NCBI GenBank assembly: GCA_947307415.1
Contig: CAMZJA010000001.1
Span: 186,001 to 250,000, forward strand
DNA from: an uncultured Bacteroidales bacterium
GTDB taxonomy: Bacteria > Bacteroidota > Bacteroidia > Bacteroidales > F082
Length of the DNA: 64,000 nt
Direction: 5' to 3'
A program made the position numbers and the translations under genes. Below, piece by piece: positions 39,815 to 49,728 of this stretch. The notes below the pieces were generated by a model that was not told the DNA's origin, searched no databases, and worked only from the letters and a program-made list of their open reading frames with translations. Positions within the stretch are counted from its first letter, which is position 1, and every line of letters begins with the position of its first letter.

Positions 39815-42800
39815 ATGATAATCTTTTTCAAAACCCGTCAGAACACTGTCATCGCTGTTGAAAGCGTTGAAAATCACAATGATAGCGATATCAAAAAGTT
39901 CAATTGGCTCTTTGGCGACGCCACAAAAATTGAAGAAAAAACCGTGAAAGGCTTCTTCTTCGGTCCGCGCCGCGAGATGATAACCCCTTGGAGCACCAAC
40001 GCCGTCGAAATAACTCAAAACATGGGCATTCGCGGCGTTTCTCGTATAGAGGAATTCCATCCCGTCGAGGAAAACGACAACAGCTTCGACCCGATGCTGC
40101 AAAACAAATACCACGACCTCGACCAGAACGTGTTTTTCATCGACCGCAAGCCTGAGCCGCTGAAATATATCACCGACATCGACGCCTACAACAACGAGGA
40201 AGGCCTCGCGCTCAGCCAGGAAGAGATTGATTATCTGAAAGGTATAAGCAAGAAGATCGGCCGCGCCCTCACCGACTCGGAGGTCTACGGCTTCGCACAG
40301 GTCAACTCAGAGCACTGCCGCCACAAAATCTTCAACGGCACCTTTATTATTAATGGCAAGGAGATGCCCGACACTCTCTTCGCGCTCATCAAGAAGACCT
40401 CGAAAACCAACACCAACCGACTCGTTTCGGCATACAAAGACAACGTCGCCTTCATCCTCGGACCGAAGGTCGAACAGTTCGCGCCGGCAACGCAGCATAA
40501 AGCCGACTTCTTCAAAATCAAAGATATAGACACCGTTATCTCTGTCAAGGCAGAGACACATAACTTCCCAACGACCGTCGAGCCATTCAACGGAGCAGCA
40601 ACAGGCACTGGCGGTGAAATCCGTGACCGTCTCGCTGGCGGTAGAGGCTCTATCCCGTTGGCAGGAACAGCCGTCTACATGACTTGCTACCCTCGTAACG
40701 ACGAGAGCCGCGAGTGGGAAGACAACTTCAAGGCGCGTCCGTGGCTCTATCAGACCCCTGAAGAGCTGCTCATCAAGGCTTCGAACGGCGCTTCTGACTT
40801 TGGAAACAAGTTCGGACAGCCGCTCATCAACGGATCGCTCCTCACCTTCGAGCATAGCGAAAACGACAATAAAACCAACGACTACGGCTACGACAAAGTC
40901 ATCATGCTTGCGGGCGGCATCGGATTCGCTCCGGCCGACGACAGCATGAAGGAAGACCCTGAACCGGGCGACCTCATCATAGTTTTGGGCGGCGACAACT
41001 ACCGCATCGGTATGGGAGGCGCCGCGGTCTCGAGCGTGGGTACCGGACAGTATTCCAATGCCATCGAGCTCAACGCCGTGCAGCGTGCCAACCCTGAGAT
41101 GCAGAAACGTGTGGCTAACGTCATCCGCGCCATGGTGGAGAACGACAGCAACCCTGTGCGTTCAATCCACGACCACGGCGCCGGCGGTCACCTCAACTGC
41201 CTCAGCGAGCTCATCGACAAGAGCGGCGGCACAGTATACGTCGACAACCTCCCGGTCGGCGACCCTACCCTTTCCGACAAGGAAATCATCGGAAACGAGT
41301 CGCAGGAACGCATGGGATTGCTTGTAAATAAACAGGATACGGAGATTATCCGCCAGACTGCTGAACGCGAACGCGCACCTTATTATATGGTTGGCGAGTC
41401 GACCGACGACCAGCGCCTTAGATTTATCCGCAAAAACGGCGTAAAGCCTATCGATTTGAGCCTCTCCGACTTCTTCGGAAGCGCTCCAAAGACAGTGTTG
41501 ACTGACAACGACGTTGATTACAAATTCAAGAAAATCGAATATCAGAATAATAAATTCGAAGATTACCTCAAGAAGGTGCTTCAGCTCGAAGGCGTGGCAT
41601 GTAAAGACTGGCTCACCAACAAGGTTGACCGTTCGGTTACAGGTCGTGTCGTCTTGCAGCAGTGCGCCGGCGAGGTGCAGCTCCCACTCACCGACCTCGG
41701 CATCATGGCACTTGACTATCAAGGTGTTAGAGGCATCGGAACAGCACTCGGACACGCTCCGGCAGCAGCTTTGATTAGCCCTGAAGCAGGCTCGAGACTG
41801 TCAGTGGCTGAATCACTTACCAACTTGGTTTGGGCACCTATTGAAGAAAATCTCAAAGGCGTTTCGTTGAGCGCCAACTGGATGTGGCCAGCCAAGAACC
41901 CAGGCGAGAACGCACGACTCTATCGCGCCGTCAAAGCGTTGAGTGACTTCGTGTTAGCACTCGGCATCAACGTCCCGACAGGTAAAGACTCGCTCTCGAT
42001 GACACAGAAATACAAAAACGGTCAGAAGGTCCTCGCTCCTGGTACCGTCATCGTGACGGCAGCAGGCGAAGTCACCGACATCCGTAAAGCCGTTAAGCCA
42101 GTGGTTGTCAACGACAAAGACACTGAGATTCTGTACATCGACTTCTCAAAAGACGCATTCAAACTCGGAGGCAGCAGCTTCGCGCAGATCATCAACAGAG
42201 TCGGTGAAAGCACACCAGATATCGTTGATAATGAATACTTTAAGAAGTGCTTCAATACCTTGCAGAAGCTCCTCGAACAGAAGCTCGTCATGGCAGGTCA
42301 CGACGTGTCGGCAGGCGGCTTGATCACCACCTTGCTTGAGATGACATTCGCCAACAACGAGGGCGGCATGGACATCGACCTCAGCGCACTCGGCAACGAC
42401 CTCATCAGCGTAGCATTCAGCGAGCAACCGGCTGTCGTTATCCAAGTTAAAGATAAGAAAGTCAAGGAGTTACTCAATAAAGAAGGTATCAAATATGCTG
42501 TCATCGGCAAGCCGAACAGCAAGCGCAGCATTTCGTTGAAGAAAGATAACGAGTCTTACGAATTGGATATCAACGCTTTGCGCGACCTCTGGTACAAGAG
42601 TTCATATCTTCTCGACAGAAAACAGAGCGGCGAAGCGAAGGCTAAAGAGCGTTTCGAAAACTATAAGAATCAAGCACTTAAGTTTGATTTCGGCAGCTTC
42701 ACAGGCAAGGCCAAAGATTTGGGCATCGACATGCATCGTCGCACTCCTTCGGGCATAAAAGCAGCTATCATCCGTGAAAAAGGCTGCCAATGTGACCGCG

Positions 42801-43507
42801 AAATGGCTTACGCGCTCTACACTGCCGGCTTCGACGTCAAGGACGTGCACATGACCGACCTCGTAAGCGGCCGCGAAGACCTCAGCGACGTCAACATGAT
42901 AGTGTTTGTTGGCGGTTTCAGCAACTCCGACGTTCTCGGTTCGGCAAAAGGCTGGGCTGGAGCGTTCCTCTTCAACGAGAAGGCACGCACCGCGCTCGAG
43001 AACTTCTACAAACGTCCTGATACAATGAGCCTTGGTGTGTGCAACGGCTGCCAGCTCATGACCGAGCTCAACCTCATCTACCCTGACCACGACAAGCATC
43101 CGCGCATGATTCACAACGACTCGCACAAGTTCGAGTCAGGCTTCGTGAACGTGAACATCGAGGATACCAACAGCATCATGCTCAAGAGCCTCAAAGGCCG
43201 TCGTCTCGGCGTGTGGATTGCTCACGGCGAGGGCAAGTTCAACTTCCCATACGGCAAGGAGAAATACAACATCGCATTGACTTACAGCTACGACGGATAC
43301 CCAGCAAATCCTAACGGTTCACCATGGTCAGTGGCCGGCATCTGCTCAGCCGACGGCCGTCATCTCGCGATGATGCCTCACCTCGAACGCGCCTTCCTTC
43401 CATGGCAGTGGGCTTACTATCCGCAGAATCGCAAAGACGATGAAATTGCGCCGTGGATTGAGGCGTTTGTGAATGCGAAAGAATGGATTAAGAAGAATCG
43501 TAAATAA
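39815..43507 (+). CDS. purL: Phosphoribosylformylglycinamidine synthase, large single-chain type
   Basis: 1230 residues, the fused form (N-terminal PurS-like region, two AIRS-type halves, C-terminal glutaminase). It converts FGAR, ATP and glutamine to FGAM in purine synthesis. Marks: [67 protein letters not shown]. The glutaminase triad is visible: Cys1076 in [10 protein letters not shown] and His-x-Glu in WIAHGEGKF. Single gene with own promoter and a terminator at 43510. Confidence 0.97.
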   Translation: MIIFFKTRQNTVIAVESVENHNDSDIKKFNWLFGDATKIEEKTVKGFFFGPRREMITPWSTNAVEITQNMGIRGVSRIEEFHPVEENDNSFDPMLQNKYHDLDQNVFFIDRKPEPLKYITDIDAYNNEEGLALSQEEIDYLKGISKKIGRALTDSEVYGFAQVNSEHCRHKIFNGTFIINGKEMPDTLFALIKKTSKTNTNRLVSAYKDNVAFILGPKVEQFAPATQHKADFFKIKDIDTVISVKAETHNFPTTVEPFNGAATGTGGEIRDRLAGGRGSIPLAGTAVYMTCYPRNDESREWEDNFKARPWLYQTPEELLIKASNGASDFGNKFGQPLINGSLLTFEHSENDNKTNDYGYDKVIMLAGGIGFAPADDSMKEDPEPGDLIIVLGGDNYRIGMGGAAVSSVGTGQYSNAIELNAVQRANPEMQKRVANVIRAMVENDSNPVRSIHDHGAGGHLNCLSELIDKSGGTVYVDNLPVGDPTLSDKEIIGNESQERMGLLVNKQDTEIIRQTAERERAPYYMVGESTDDQRLRFIRKNGVKPIDLSLSDFFGSAPKTVLTDNDVDYKFKKIEYQNNKFEDYLKKVLQLEGVACKDWLTNKVDRSVTGRVVLQQCAGEVQLPLTDLGIMALDYQGVRGIGTALGHAPAAALISPEAGSRLSVAESLTNLVWAPIEENLKGVSLSANWMWPAKNPGENARLYRAVKALSDFVLALGINVPTGKDSLSMTQKYKNGQKVLAPGTVIVTAAGEVTDIRKAVKPVVVNDKDTEILYIDFSKDAFKLGGSSFAQIINRVGESTPDIVDNEYFKKCFNTLQKLLEQKLVMAGHDVSAGGLITTLLEMTFANNEGGMDIDLSALGNDLISVAFSEQPAVVIQVKDKKVKELLNKEGIKYAVIGKPNSKRSISLKKDNESYELDINALRDLWYKSSYLLDRKQSGEAKAKERFENYKNQALKFDFGSFTGKAKDLGIDMHRRTPSGIKAAIIREKGCQCDREMAYALYTAGFDVKDVHMTDLVSGREDLSDVNMIVFVGGFSNSDVLGSAKGWAGAFLFNEKARTALENFYKRPDTMSLGVCNGCQLMTELNLIYPDHDKHPRMIHNDSHKFESGFVNVNIEDTNSIMLKSLKGRRLGVWIAHGEGKFNFPYGKEKYNIALTYSYDGYPANPNGSPWSVAGICSADGRHLAMMPHLERAFLPWQWAYYPQNRKDDEIAPWIEAFVNAKEWIKKNRK

Positions 43508-43509
43508 CG

Positions 43510-43539
43510 AAAAAGGTGGTCGGCCGACCACCTTTTTTT
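43510..43539. terminator. Bidirectional terminator between purL and holA
   Basis: AAAAAGGTGGTCGGC and GCCGACCACCTTTTTTT; a 13-base GC-rich stem with A and T runs on both sides. It overlaps the holA stop codon region. Confidence 0.92.
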
Positions 43540-44536
43540 ATCTCATCAGCTTGTAAATCATCTCCCGATACAAATCCTTCTGATCCACGTCACCGACGTT
43601 GTAACCCTTTGATTTTAAATCAAATTCCCTTAACACTGCAATGTTTTCTACGCATTTTTTGATGTTGTAACGACGAGCGGCTTCGAAGTAGTCTTCGACG
43701 AAGAATGGACTCACGCCGAGCACGCTTGCAACGTTGTTTTTGCTCTTGTCGGTGGCGTAATGCAGTTTCAGAAGCTTGCAATAATAGGCGTAAAGCATTA
43801 TCACTGTGGCGATTAGAGGGTTTTCCTTGGTGTTGTCGCCGAAATAATTGATGATTTGCACCGCCTTCGGGAAGTCGCCGTAACTGATGGCTTTCTGAAG
43901 CTCGAAGATGTTGAAATCCTTGGAGATTCCGATGTTGTACTCAACGTCGAAGTCGTCGATTTCCTTTTTTTGAGGCACCGCAACCATCAGCTTTTCAAGC
44001 TCGTTTCGCACTTTCAGCAGGTCGGTGCCAAGGTAGTCGGCGAGCATTTGGCACGCTTTTTGTTGTATTTTGTAGTTGTGATTGCCAAGGAAATTGACAA
44101 TCCACTTCGGTATGTCCCTGTCGTAAAGCTTCTTCGACTCGAACAAAACATAGTCTTTATCGAGTGTTTTCGCAAATTTCAGACGTTTGTCGAGCTTTTT
44201 GTATTTGTAGTTTAAAACTAAAATCGTGGTCTCAGGAATCATCTCCAAAAATGGTTCCATCGACTCGATATTCTTTACGTCTTGAGCTTCTTTCACGATG
44301 ATTACCAAGTAGTTACCCATCATCGGAAAGTTACGTGCCTGCGTCACGATGTCGTGTACGTTGACGTCCTTTCCGTAAAGGATAATCTGGTTGAAAGCCT
44401 TATCCGCCTCGTCCAGCACGGTGCTCTCGATGGCATCGCTGATGGAGTCGATAAAATACGGCTCCTCGCCCATCAGGAAATACACCGGATGGTAAATCTT
44501 GTTTTTAATGTCCGAAAGAATCTGCTCGTAGGTCAT
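43538..44536 (-). CDS. holA: DNA polymerase III delta subunit
   Basis: 332 residues. HolA is the clamp-loader subunit that opens the beta clamp. N-terminal block: PVYFLMGEEPYFIDSISDAI; then VTQARNFPMMGNYLVIIVKE; DYLGTDLLKVRNELEKLMVA; FNIFELQKAISYGDFPKAVQ. All fit the family, and length is normal. Its ATG overlaps the stop of amn (TAATG), so the two are co-translated. Confidence 0.92.
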   Translation of the reverse strand: MTYEQILSDIKNKIYHPVYFLMGEEPYFIDSISDAIESTVLDEADKAFNQIILYGKDVNVHDIVTQARNFPMMGNYLVIIVKEAQDVKNIESMEPFLEMIPETTILVLNYKYKKLDKRLKFAKTLDKDYVLFESKKLYDRDIPKWIVNFLGNHNYKIQQKACQMLADYLGTDLLKVRNELEKLMVAVPQKKEIDDFDVEYNIGISKDFNIFELQKAISYGDFPKAVQIINYFGDNTKENPLIATVIMLYAYYCKLLKLHYATDKSKNNVASVLGVSPFFVEDYFEAARRYNIKKCVENIAVLREFDLKSKGYNVGDVDQKDLYREMIYKLMR

Positions 44537-45306
44537 TAAAAATGCAAGTGTTTGACTGTCAGTTTATTATCGATAATCTGATGTAGAGCGTCGATGCCTA
44601 TTCTGATGTGTTCGTCGACGAACATCGAGCTCACTCTCTTGTCGCTGGCCTCAGTCTTGACGCCTTCAGGAATCATCGGCTGGTCGCTGACGAGAAGCAA
44701 TGCGCCTGTCGGGATTTCATTGGCGAAGCCGGCCGCGAAGATGGTAGCTGTCTCCATATCGACCGCCATGCAGCGTGTCTTGTGCAGATATTCCTTGAAC
44801 TCCTCGTCGTATTCCCACACGCGGCGGTTGGTGGTGTAGACTGTTCCTGTCCAGTAGTCGTGTCCGTGGTCGCGGATGGTGGTTGAGATAGCTTTCTGCA
44901 GCGAGAAGGCCGGTAGCGCAGGCACTTCAGGCAAGAGGTAGTTGTTCGACGTTCCCTCGCCGCGGATGGCAGCGATAGGCAGGATGAGGTCACCGACCTG
45001 GTTTTTCTTCTTCACACCGCCGCATTTGCCCAGAAAAAGCACGGCTTTCGGATGCACGGCGCTCAGCAGGTCCATGATTGTTGCGGCGTTGGCGCTTCCC
45101 ATTCCGAAGTTGATCATTGTGATGTCACCCGCCGTGGCACAAGGCATCGAGCGGTCGCGGCTCACTATCGAGACGCCGTTCCAGAATGCGAACAGCTCCA
45201 GATAATGCGAGAAATTGGTCAAAAGGATATATTCCCCGAACTGATCCAATGCTTGCCCAGTGTAACGTGGCAGCCAGTTTTCAGTGATTTCCTGTTTCGT
45301 CTTCAT
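44536..45306 (-). CDS. amn: AMP nucleosidase
   Basis: 256 residues, the short Bacteroidetes form lacking the N-terminal domain of E. coli Amn. It splits AMP into adenine and ribose 5-phosphate. Blocks: TMINFGMGSANAATIMDLLS, LFLGKCGGVKKKNQVGDLIL, AVDMETATIFAAGFANEIPT (the Glu and Asp of the nucleoside phosphorylase fold) and LVSDQPMIPEGVKT. The start at 45306 is chosen because the box at 45321 excludes a start at 45324. Confidence 0.92.
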   Translation of the reverse strand: MKTKQEITENWLPRYTGQALDQFGEYILLTNFSHYLELFAFWNGVSIVSRDRSMPCATAGDITMINFGMGSANAATIMDLLSAVHPKAVLFLGKCGGVKKKNQVGDLILPIAAIRGEGTSNNYLLPEVPALPAFSLQKAISTTIRDHGHDYWTGTVYTTNRRVWEYDEEFKEYLHKTRCMAVDMETATIFAAGFANEIPTGALLLVSDQPMIPEGVKTEASDKRVSSMFVDEHIRIGIDALHQIIDNKLTVKHLHF

Positions 45307-45320
45307 AACGCTAATTTTTT

Positions 45321-45329
45321 GCAAAAATA
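45321..45329 (-). promoter_or_regulatory. -7 promoter box for amn-holA
   Basis: Reverse strand TATTTTTGC, 14 bases before the ATG. Its -33 region falls in the tandem repeat at 45336. Confidence 0.65.
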
Positions 45330-45335
45330 ATAAAA

Positions 45336-45363
45336 AGACTTTAGACTTTAGACCTTAGACCTT
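45336..45363. repeat. Four 7-base tandem repeats between divergent promoters
   Basis: AGACTTT twice, then AGACCTT twice, in exact tandem. It lies between the -7 boxes at 45321 (left) and 45374 (right), about where both -33 elements should be. Confidence 0.85.
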
Positions 45364-45373
45364 AGTTTTTTTA

Positions 45374-45382
45374 TATCTTTGC
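45374..45382 (+). promoter_or_regulatory. -7 promoter box for the 45399 radical SAM gene
   Basis: TATCTTTGC, 16 bases before the ATG. Confidence 0.7.
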
Positions 45383-45398
45383 AGAAAATTTTTCAAAA

Positions 45399-46175
45399 AT
45401 GGCATTTTTATCAGAAGATTTGGTTTTCGGACCGATTCATAGTCGGAGATTGGGTAATTCGCTGGGTGTCAATTTGTTACCGAAGGTTGGAAAGATTTGT
45501 ACTTTCAACTGCGTTTATTGCGAATGTGGTTGGAATCCGGAGCACCGCGACGAGAAAGCACGTCTGACAACACCTCAGGAATATGAGCAAACACTGGAGA
45601 ATGCATTGAAATCACTCGTCGGGACACCGAAAGAGCCCGACAGCATCACATTCTCGGGCAACGGCGAGCCTACACTGCATCCTAACTTCCCGGAAATCAT
45701 CGACATAACTATCAGATTAAGAAACAAATACGTTCCCGAAGCCGTCATCAGCGTGCTGACAAACGGCACTAATATCCATAAAGAACAGATTTTCAAAACT
45801 TTACAGAAAGTCGACAACAATATCTGCAAACTCGACGGCGGCACCTTGGACATTATTAATAAGGTGAACCTGCCAAATGTGAAGATAAATCTGGATCAAT
45901 ATATCGCAGATCTGCAACGCTTTGAAGGTCAGGTGATTATACAGACATTGTTTCTCCGCGGCGAGCACAACGGCGAAAAAATAGACAACACCACCGACGA
46001 GGAAATCAATCTCTGGCTTGAGCATCTGAAAAAGATAAAGCCAAGAAAGACAATGATTTATGTCATCGACAGAGAGACACCCGAAAAAAATCTCGAGAAG
46101 CTCTCGACAGAAGAAATGAGCCGCATAGCCGATAAAGTCAAAGCATTGGGACTCAACGTGGAATTCTATTCATAA
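45399..46175 (+). CDS. Radical SAM protein (COG0731-like)
   Basis: 258 residues. The N-terminus FGPIHSRRLGNSLGVNLLPK and the cluster motif CTFNCVYCECG (Cys34, Cys38, Cys41) with TFSGNGEPTLHPNFPEII match the COG0731 group of small radical SAM proteins related to wyosine-type oxidoreductases. SISVLTNGT-like and VKINLDQYIADLQRFEGQVI blocks follow. There is no auxiliary cluster domain. Substrate is unknown. It stands alone between a divergent promoter pair and the 46256 gene. Confidence 0.88.
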   Translation: MAFLSEDLVFGPIHSRRLGNSLGVNLLPKVGKICTFNCVYCECGWNPEHRDEKARLTTPQEYEQTLENALKSLVGTPKEPDSITFSGNGEPTLHPNFPEIIDITIRLRNKYVPEAVISVLTNGTNIHKEQIFKTLQKVDNNICKLDGGTLDIINKVNLPNVKINLDQYIADLQRFEGQVIIQTLFLRGEHNGEKIDNTTDEEINLWLEHLKKIKPRKTMIYVIDRETPEKNLEKLSTEEMSRIADKVKALGLNVEFYS

Positions 46176-46215
46176 AATATTTTTAAAATTTTTCGTTCCT
46201 ATTAAAAATTTTGAC

Positions 46216-46224
46216 TAACTTTGC
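46216..46224 (+). promoter_or_regulatory. -7 promoter box for the 46256 gene
   Basis: TAACTTTGC, 31 bases before the ATG. Confidence 0.6.
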
Positions 46225-46255
46225 AACGCAAAAAAGTATATAAAAGTTTACAATC

Positions 46256-46870
46256 ATGAATAATAAAAAACTTTCAATCATTAACATCGTTTTAGTACTC
46301 GTTGCTATTTTATTGGCTTATTTAGTATTCGACAGTATCAGACAGCCTGTGGCTTTCGAAAACTCTCGTAGAGAGAGAGAACTCAAGGTGGTTCAAAGCT
46401 TGAAAGACATCAGAAGCACACAGACCCTGTTTAAGCAGACCTACAACAGATACACCGCCAACTTCGATTCACTCATTGAATACGTTAAAACCGGCGAGCT
46501 TCCTATCGTTAACATGGTTCCTGACCCGGAAGATACAACATTTACCAAGACTATCAACGATACAGTTGGTTACATCAAAGTTATCGACTCGTTGTTCAAC
46601 AGCAGAGAAAACTTCGACATCAACAGCTTGCGCATCGTCCCGTTCTCACAGAACGAGCAGTTTGAACTCCAGGCAGGTTACATCATGCGTGGCGGTTTGA
46701 AGGTGGCTGTGTTCGAGGCAAAGACTCCTTACAAGTCATACCTCTGGGATCTCGATCCACAGCGCGTCAACAACTTGAGAGCCGAGCAGGAAGACCTCGA
46801 GAAATACGCAGGTTTGAAGGTCGGTTCAATGGATGAGCCTTCGACAAGCGGTAACTGGGAATCATTATAA
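46256..46870 (+). CDS. Membrane-anchored protein of unknown function
   Basis: 204 residues. A single N-terminal membrane helix (IINIVLVLVAILLAYLVF) is followed at once by a charged helix (FENSRRERELKVVQSLKDIR, STQTLFKQTYNRY) and a soluble domain ending in GKYAGL-like and PSTSGNWESL. A hydrophobic helix continuing into an amphipathic helix is reminiscent of pilin-like N-termini, but no prepilin cleavage site is seen. The DUF3822 gene begins 2 bases later, so it leads the run to rsmD. Confidence 0.75.
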   Translation: MNNKKLSIINIVLVLVAILLAYLVFDSIRQPVAFENSRRERELKVVQSLKDIRSTQTLFKQTYNRYTANFDSLIEYVKTGELPIVNMVPDPEDTTFTKTINDTVGYIKVIDSLFNSRENFDINSLRIVPFSQNEQFELQAGYIMRGGLKVAVFEAKTPYKSYLWDLDPQRVNNLRAEQEDLEKYAGLKVGSMDEPSTSGNWESL

Positions 46871-46872
46871 TC

Positions 46873-47481
46873 ATGTTTCCGGAGATCGAAAATTTGAACA
46901 CAAAAGAAATAACCATCCAGCGTTTGTTGGATGGTTTTTTGGTTATTATAGACAATAACCGCAACACTTTCGTGCCTAAAGAAGTATATCAAGAGAAAAA
47001 CAAGGCCAAATATCTCGATTTTCTTGGTATTAAGGGTGAAAACAGCATGATACTCAGCGACTTCATCGAACAGGCGAACGTGTATAACGTTTATCCGATA
47101 GCGAAAAACGACTACGAAAACATCAGAAAAAGCTCGCAAAACATAAAGTTTCAACATGCTTCGAGCCTGCTTGTGGAGAGTCTGATAAAAGAAAACCTCG
47201 AGCGCACCGACGACACGAGAGTTTATCTCAACATCAAGGATCAGTGTTTCGAGATGACAGTATTGAACGGCGCTAACTTATTGTTTGACAACAACTTCCG
47301 TTTCAAGACGAAAGAAGATTTCCTTTATTTCCTGCTTTTCTCTATGGAGCAGCTGCATCTTGAAACCAGCTCTGTTACGGTATATTTTTTAGGCATGATA
47401 GAGGAAGACTCGAAACTCGTGGAACTGACGAAAAGATATGTGCGCGATGTGCGTTTTAAAAAAGAAATGAAATGCGAATAA
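46873..47481 (+). CDS. DUF3822 family protein
   Basis: 202 residues. Blocks: EITIQRLLDGFLVIIDNNRN, FQHASSLLVESLIKENLER, TRVYLNIKDQCFEMTVLNGA, LLFDNNFRFKTKEDFLYFLL and SVTVYFLGMIEEDSKL. This is the DUF3822 pattern, a Bacteroidetes protein with a weak actin-like (ASKHA) look that is almost always next to rsmD. Function is unknown. It overlaps rsmD by 10 bases. Confidence 0.85.
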   Translation: MFPEIENLNTKEITIQRLLDGFLVIIDNNRNTFVPKEVYQEKNKAKYLDFLGIKGENSMILSDFIEQANVYNVYPIAKNDYENIRKSSQNIKFQHASSLLVESLIKENLERTDDTRVYLNIKDQCFEMTVLNGANLLFDNNFRFKTKEDFLYFLLFSMEQLHLETSSVTVYFLGMIEEDSKLVELTKRYVRDVRFKKEMKCE

Positions 47482-48050
47482 TAAGAGGAAAACATCAGAG
47501 ACGTCAGATTGTGGCGCCCGACAACCTGCCGACGCGTCCGACGACCGACATGGCGAAGGAGAGCCTGTTTAACATCCTTGAAAATCAGATAGATTTGGAG
47601 GAGACGACGGCTTTGGACCTCTTCGCCGGCACAGGAAACATCTCCTACGAGCTCGTCTCAAGAGGCTGCCCGCACGTGACCGCCGTCGACGAGAACAACA
47701 ACTGCGTGAGATTCATAAGAGAGACAGCTAACAAGCTGAATATGAATGAGTTGTCGGTGGTGAAATCAGACGTGTTCAGGTTTTTGCCAATGCACAAGGC
47801 AAAATACGATCTCATCTTCGCCGACCCGCCATACGACTGCAAACATTACGATTTGCTCGTAAGTCTCATTTTTGAAAATAATCTGTTGAAAGAAGACGGC
47901 ATCTTCGTGCTTGAACACGACAGAACCATTGATTTCTCGGAGCATCCGAATTATTATGACCATAGGAAGTATGGTAAAGTGAATTTTACGTTTTTTTGTG
48001 CCACTCCACGTCATTCCGACCGACCAGAGGAAACGGAGGAATCTCATTAG
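47472..48050 (+). CDS. rsmD: 16S rRNA (guanine966-N2)-methyltransferase with a repeat-derived tail
   Basis: 192 residues. RsmD methylates G966 of 16S rRNA. Motifs: MRIIRGKHQRRQIVAP, RPTTDMAKESLFNILEN, ALDLFAGTGNISYELVSRG (SAM loop) and catalytic FADPPYD (residues 117-122). The last 13 residues (RHSDRPEETEESH) are encoded by a GTCATTCCGA repeat that starts at 48010, so the native C-terminus has been replaced or lengthened. Start overlaps DUF3822. Confidence 0.95.
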   Translation: MRIIRGKHQRRQIVAPDNLPTRPTTDMAKESLFNILENQIDLEETTALDLFAGTGNISYELVSRGCPHVTAVDENNNCVRFIRETANKLNMNELSVVKSDVFRFLPMHKAKYDLIFADPPYDCKHYDLLVSLIFENNLLKEDGIFVLEHDRTIDFSEHPNYYDHRKYGKVNFTFFCATPRHSDRPEETEESH

Positions 48051-48080
48051 AAGGAGATTCTTCGACAAGATCGGAATGAC
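48010..48080. repeat. GTCATTYCGA repeat at the 3' end of rsmD
   Basis: GTCATTCCGA and TCGGAATGAC ends are perfect inverted copies; inner GAGGAATCTC and GGAGATTCTTC. It straddles the rsmD stop codon at 48048-48050. Confidence 0.9.
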
Positions 48081-48108
48081 AATTAAATAAGAATTAAATA
48101 TTAAACAT

Positions 48109-49701
48109 ATGAAAACAACCATTAAAACCTTGATCACATTAGTGATAATCGCTATGACGATGAGCCTCGGCGCTCAGGTCAACGTTGACGAATACGAATT
48201 TGACGGCGCAAACTGCACCAGCATCATGGTGGGCAAAGACGCCTCCACCGACGGCTCGGTGATGACATCGCACACCTGCGACAGCTGGTACCGCACCTGG
48301 ATGCGCTGGGAGAAGGCCGCCGACTACGAGAAAGGCGCCACGATGAAGATCTACAAAGGTACCATGCACACCTCCGACCCTAACAGCATGAACGGCATGA
48401 AGGAAGTCGGCGAGATTCCGCAGGCGGCGCACACCTACGCATACCTCAACACAGCTTATCCTTGCTTTAACGAGAAACAGCTGGCTATTGGCGAGACCAC
48501 ATTCTCGGGTCCCGACACCCTCGTCAACCCTAACGGAATGTTCCAGATTGAAGAGCTCGAGCGTATAGCATTGCAACGCTGCGACAACGCCCGCGACGCC
48601 ATCCGTCTCATCGGCCAGCTCATCAAAGAATACGGCTACGGCGACGGCGGCGAGGCTATCACCATCGCCGACACCAAAGAGGTGTGGCTGCTCGAGATCA
48701 TGGGCGAAGGCCCCAAAAAAATCGGCGGCATCTGGGCAGCACAGAGAGTGCCCGACGGCGAGGTCAGCGTGTCGGCTAACATCCCTAGAATCAAATACTT
48801 AGACAGAAACGACCCTGATAACTTCATGTGCTCCGACAACATCGAGAAGGTGGCAAAGAAATACGGCTTGTGGGACGGCAAAGAAGAGTTCATCTGGTAT
48901 AAGGCATTTGCAAGCAGCTACTCCAACGGAAAGAACTTCCGCGAGCGTGAGTGGTTTATATTCAACGAGTTAGCACCATCGTTAAAGCTCGACAGAGATG
49001 CACAGGACATACCATTCTCAGTGAAACCAGAGAACAAAGTCGACGTGCGCGACGTGATGCGCCTCCTCCGCAGCTACTACGAAGGCACCGACATGGACAT
49101 CACCCGCAACCTCAAGATTGTGAACCGTGACGGCGACACCATCGTCTCACCTACCGCCAACCCATGGATGGGCGGCAACGAGCAGAAAGTCTACAACATG
49201 CTCAAGCCAGGCACCATTGAGTTCAAACGCGGCGTGGCAATGTCGTGGTGCTCCTACTCATTTGTGGCACAGCTTCGCGGCTGGATGCCCGACGAGATTG
49301 GCGGCATCTGCTGGATAGGCGTCGAAAACCCTGGCCAAAGCCCAAGAATACCTGTCTACAGCGGCTGCACCCGCATGCCTGAATGCTTCGACAGATGCGG
49401 TCACGGCGAATATAACGAAGAGACAGCCTTGTGGCGCTACAGAAAAGCCAACAAGCTCGCACAGGTGAACTGGGGATACGCAAAAGACATCATGTATGGC
49501 AACATCTTACGTTACGAAGAGAAAGCCATGATCGAGCTTCCTGAATTGGAGAAGAGAGTGCAGAAGCTTCTCGACGAAGGTAAGAAAGAGGAGGCAGTGA
49601 AGGAGTTGAACCGTTACACCGCCGACTTCGAGGCTGCCACCGCCAACACTTGGAAAGAGATGGAACACAGCTTCTGGGAGAAATTCTGGACTGGATTCTA
49701 A
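48109..49701 (+). CDS. Exported C69-family dipeptidase
   Basis: 530 residues. Signal peptide (LITLVIIAMTMSLGAQ), a short propeptide (VNVDEYEFDGAN), then Cys36 in NCTSIMVGKDASTDGSVMTS, which fits the autocatalytically exposed N-terminal nucleophile of C69 (PepD-like) peptidases. Other blocks: GDGGEAITIADTKEVWLLEI and RVPDGEVSVSANIPRI. Length fits the family. It would cleave dipeptides in the periplasm. A 28-base gap separates it from the M6-like peptidase gene. Confidence 0.92.
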   Translation: MKTTIKTLITLVIIAMTMSLGAQVNVDEYEFDGANCTSIMVGKDASTDGSVMTSHTCDSWYRTWMRWEKAADYEKGATMKIYKGTMHTSDPNSMNGMKEVGEIPQAAHTYAYLNTAYPCFNEKQLAIGETTFSGPDTLVNPNGMFQIEELERIALQRCDNARDAIRLIGQLIKEYGYGDGGEAITIADTKEVWLLEIMGEGPKKIGGIWAAQRVPDGEVSVSANIPRIKYLDRNDPDNFMCSDNIEKVAKKYGLWDGKEEFIWYKAFASSYSNGKNFREREWFIFNELAPSLKLDRDAQDIPFSVKPENKVDVRDVMRLLRSYYEGTDMDITRNLKIVNRDGDTIVSPTANPWMGGNEQKVYNMLKPGTIEFKRGVAMSWCSYSFVAQLRGWMPDEIGGICWIGVENPGQSPRIPVYSGCTRMPECFDRCGHGEYNEETALWRYRKANKLAQVNWGYAKDIMYGNILRYEEKAMIELPELEKRVQKLLDEGKKEEAVKELNRYTADFEAATANTWKEMEHSFWEKFWTGF

Positions 49702-49728
49702 TTATAAATCATTAAAAACCATTGAGAT

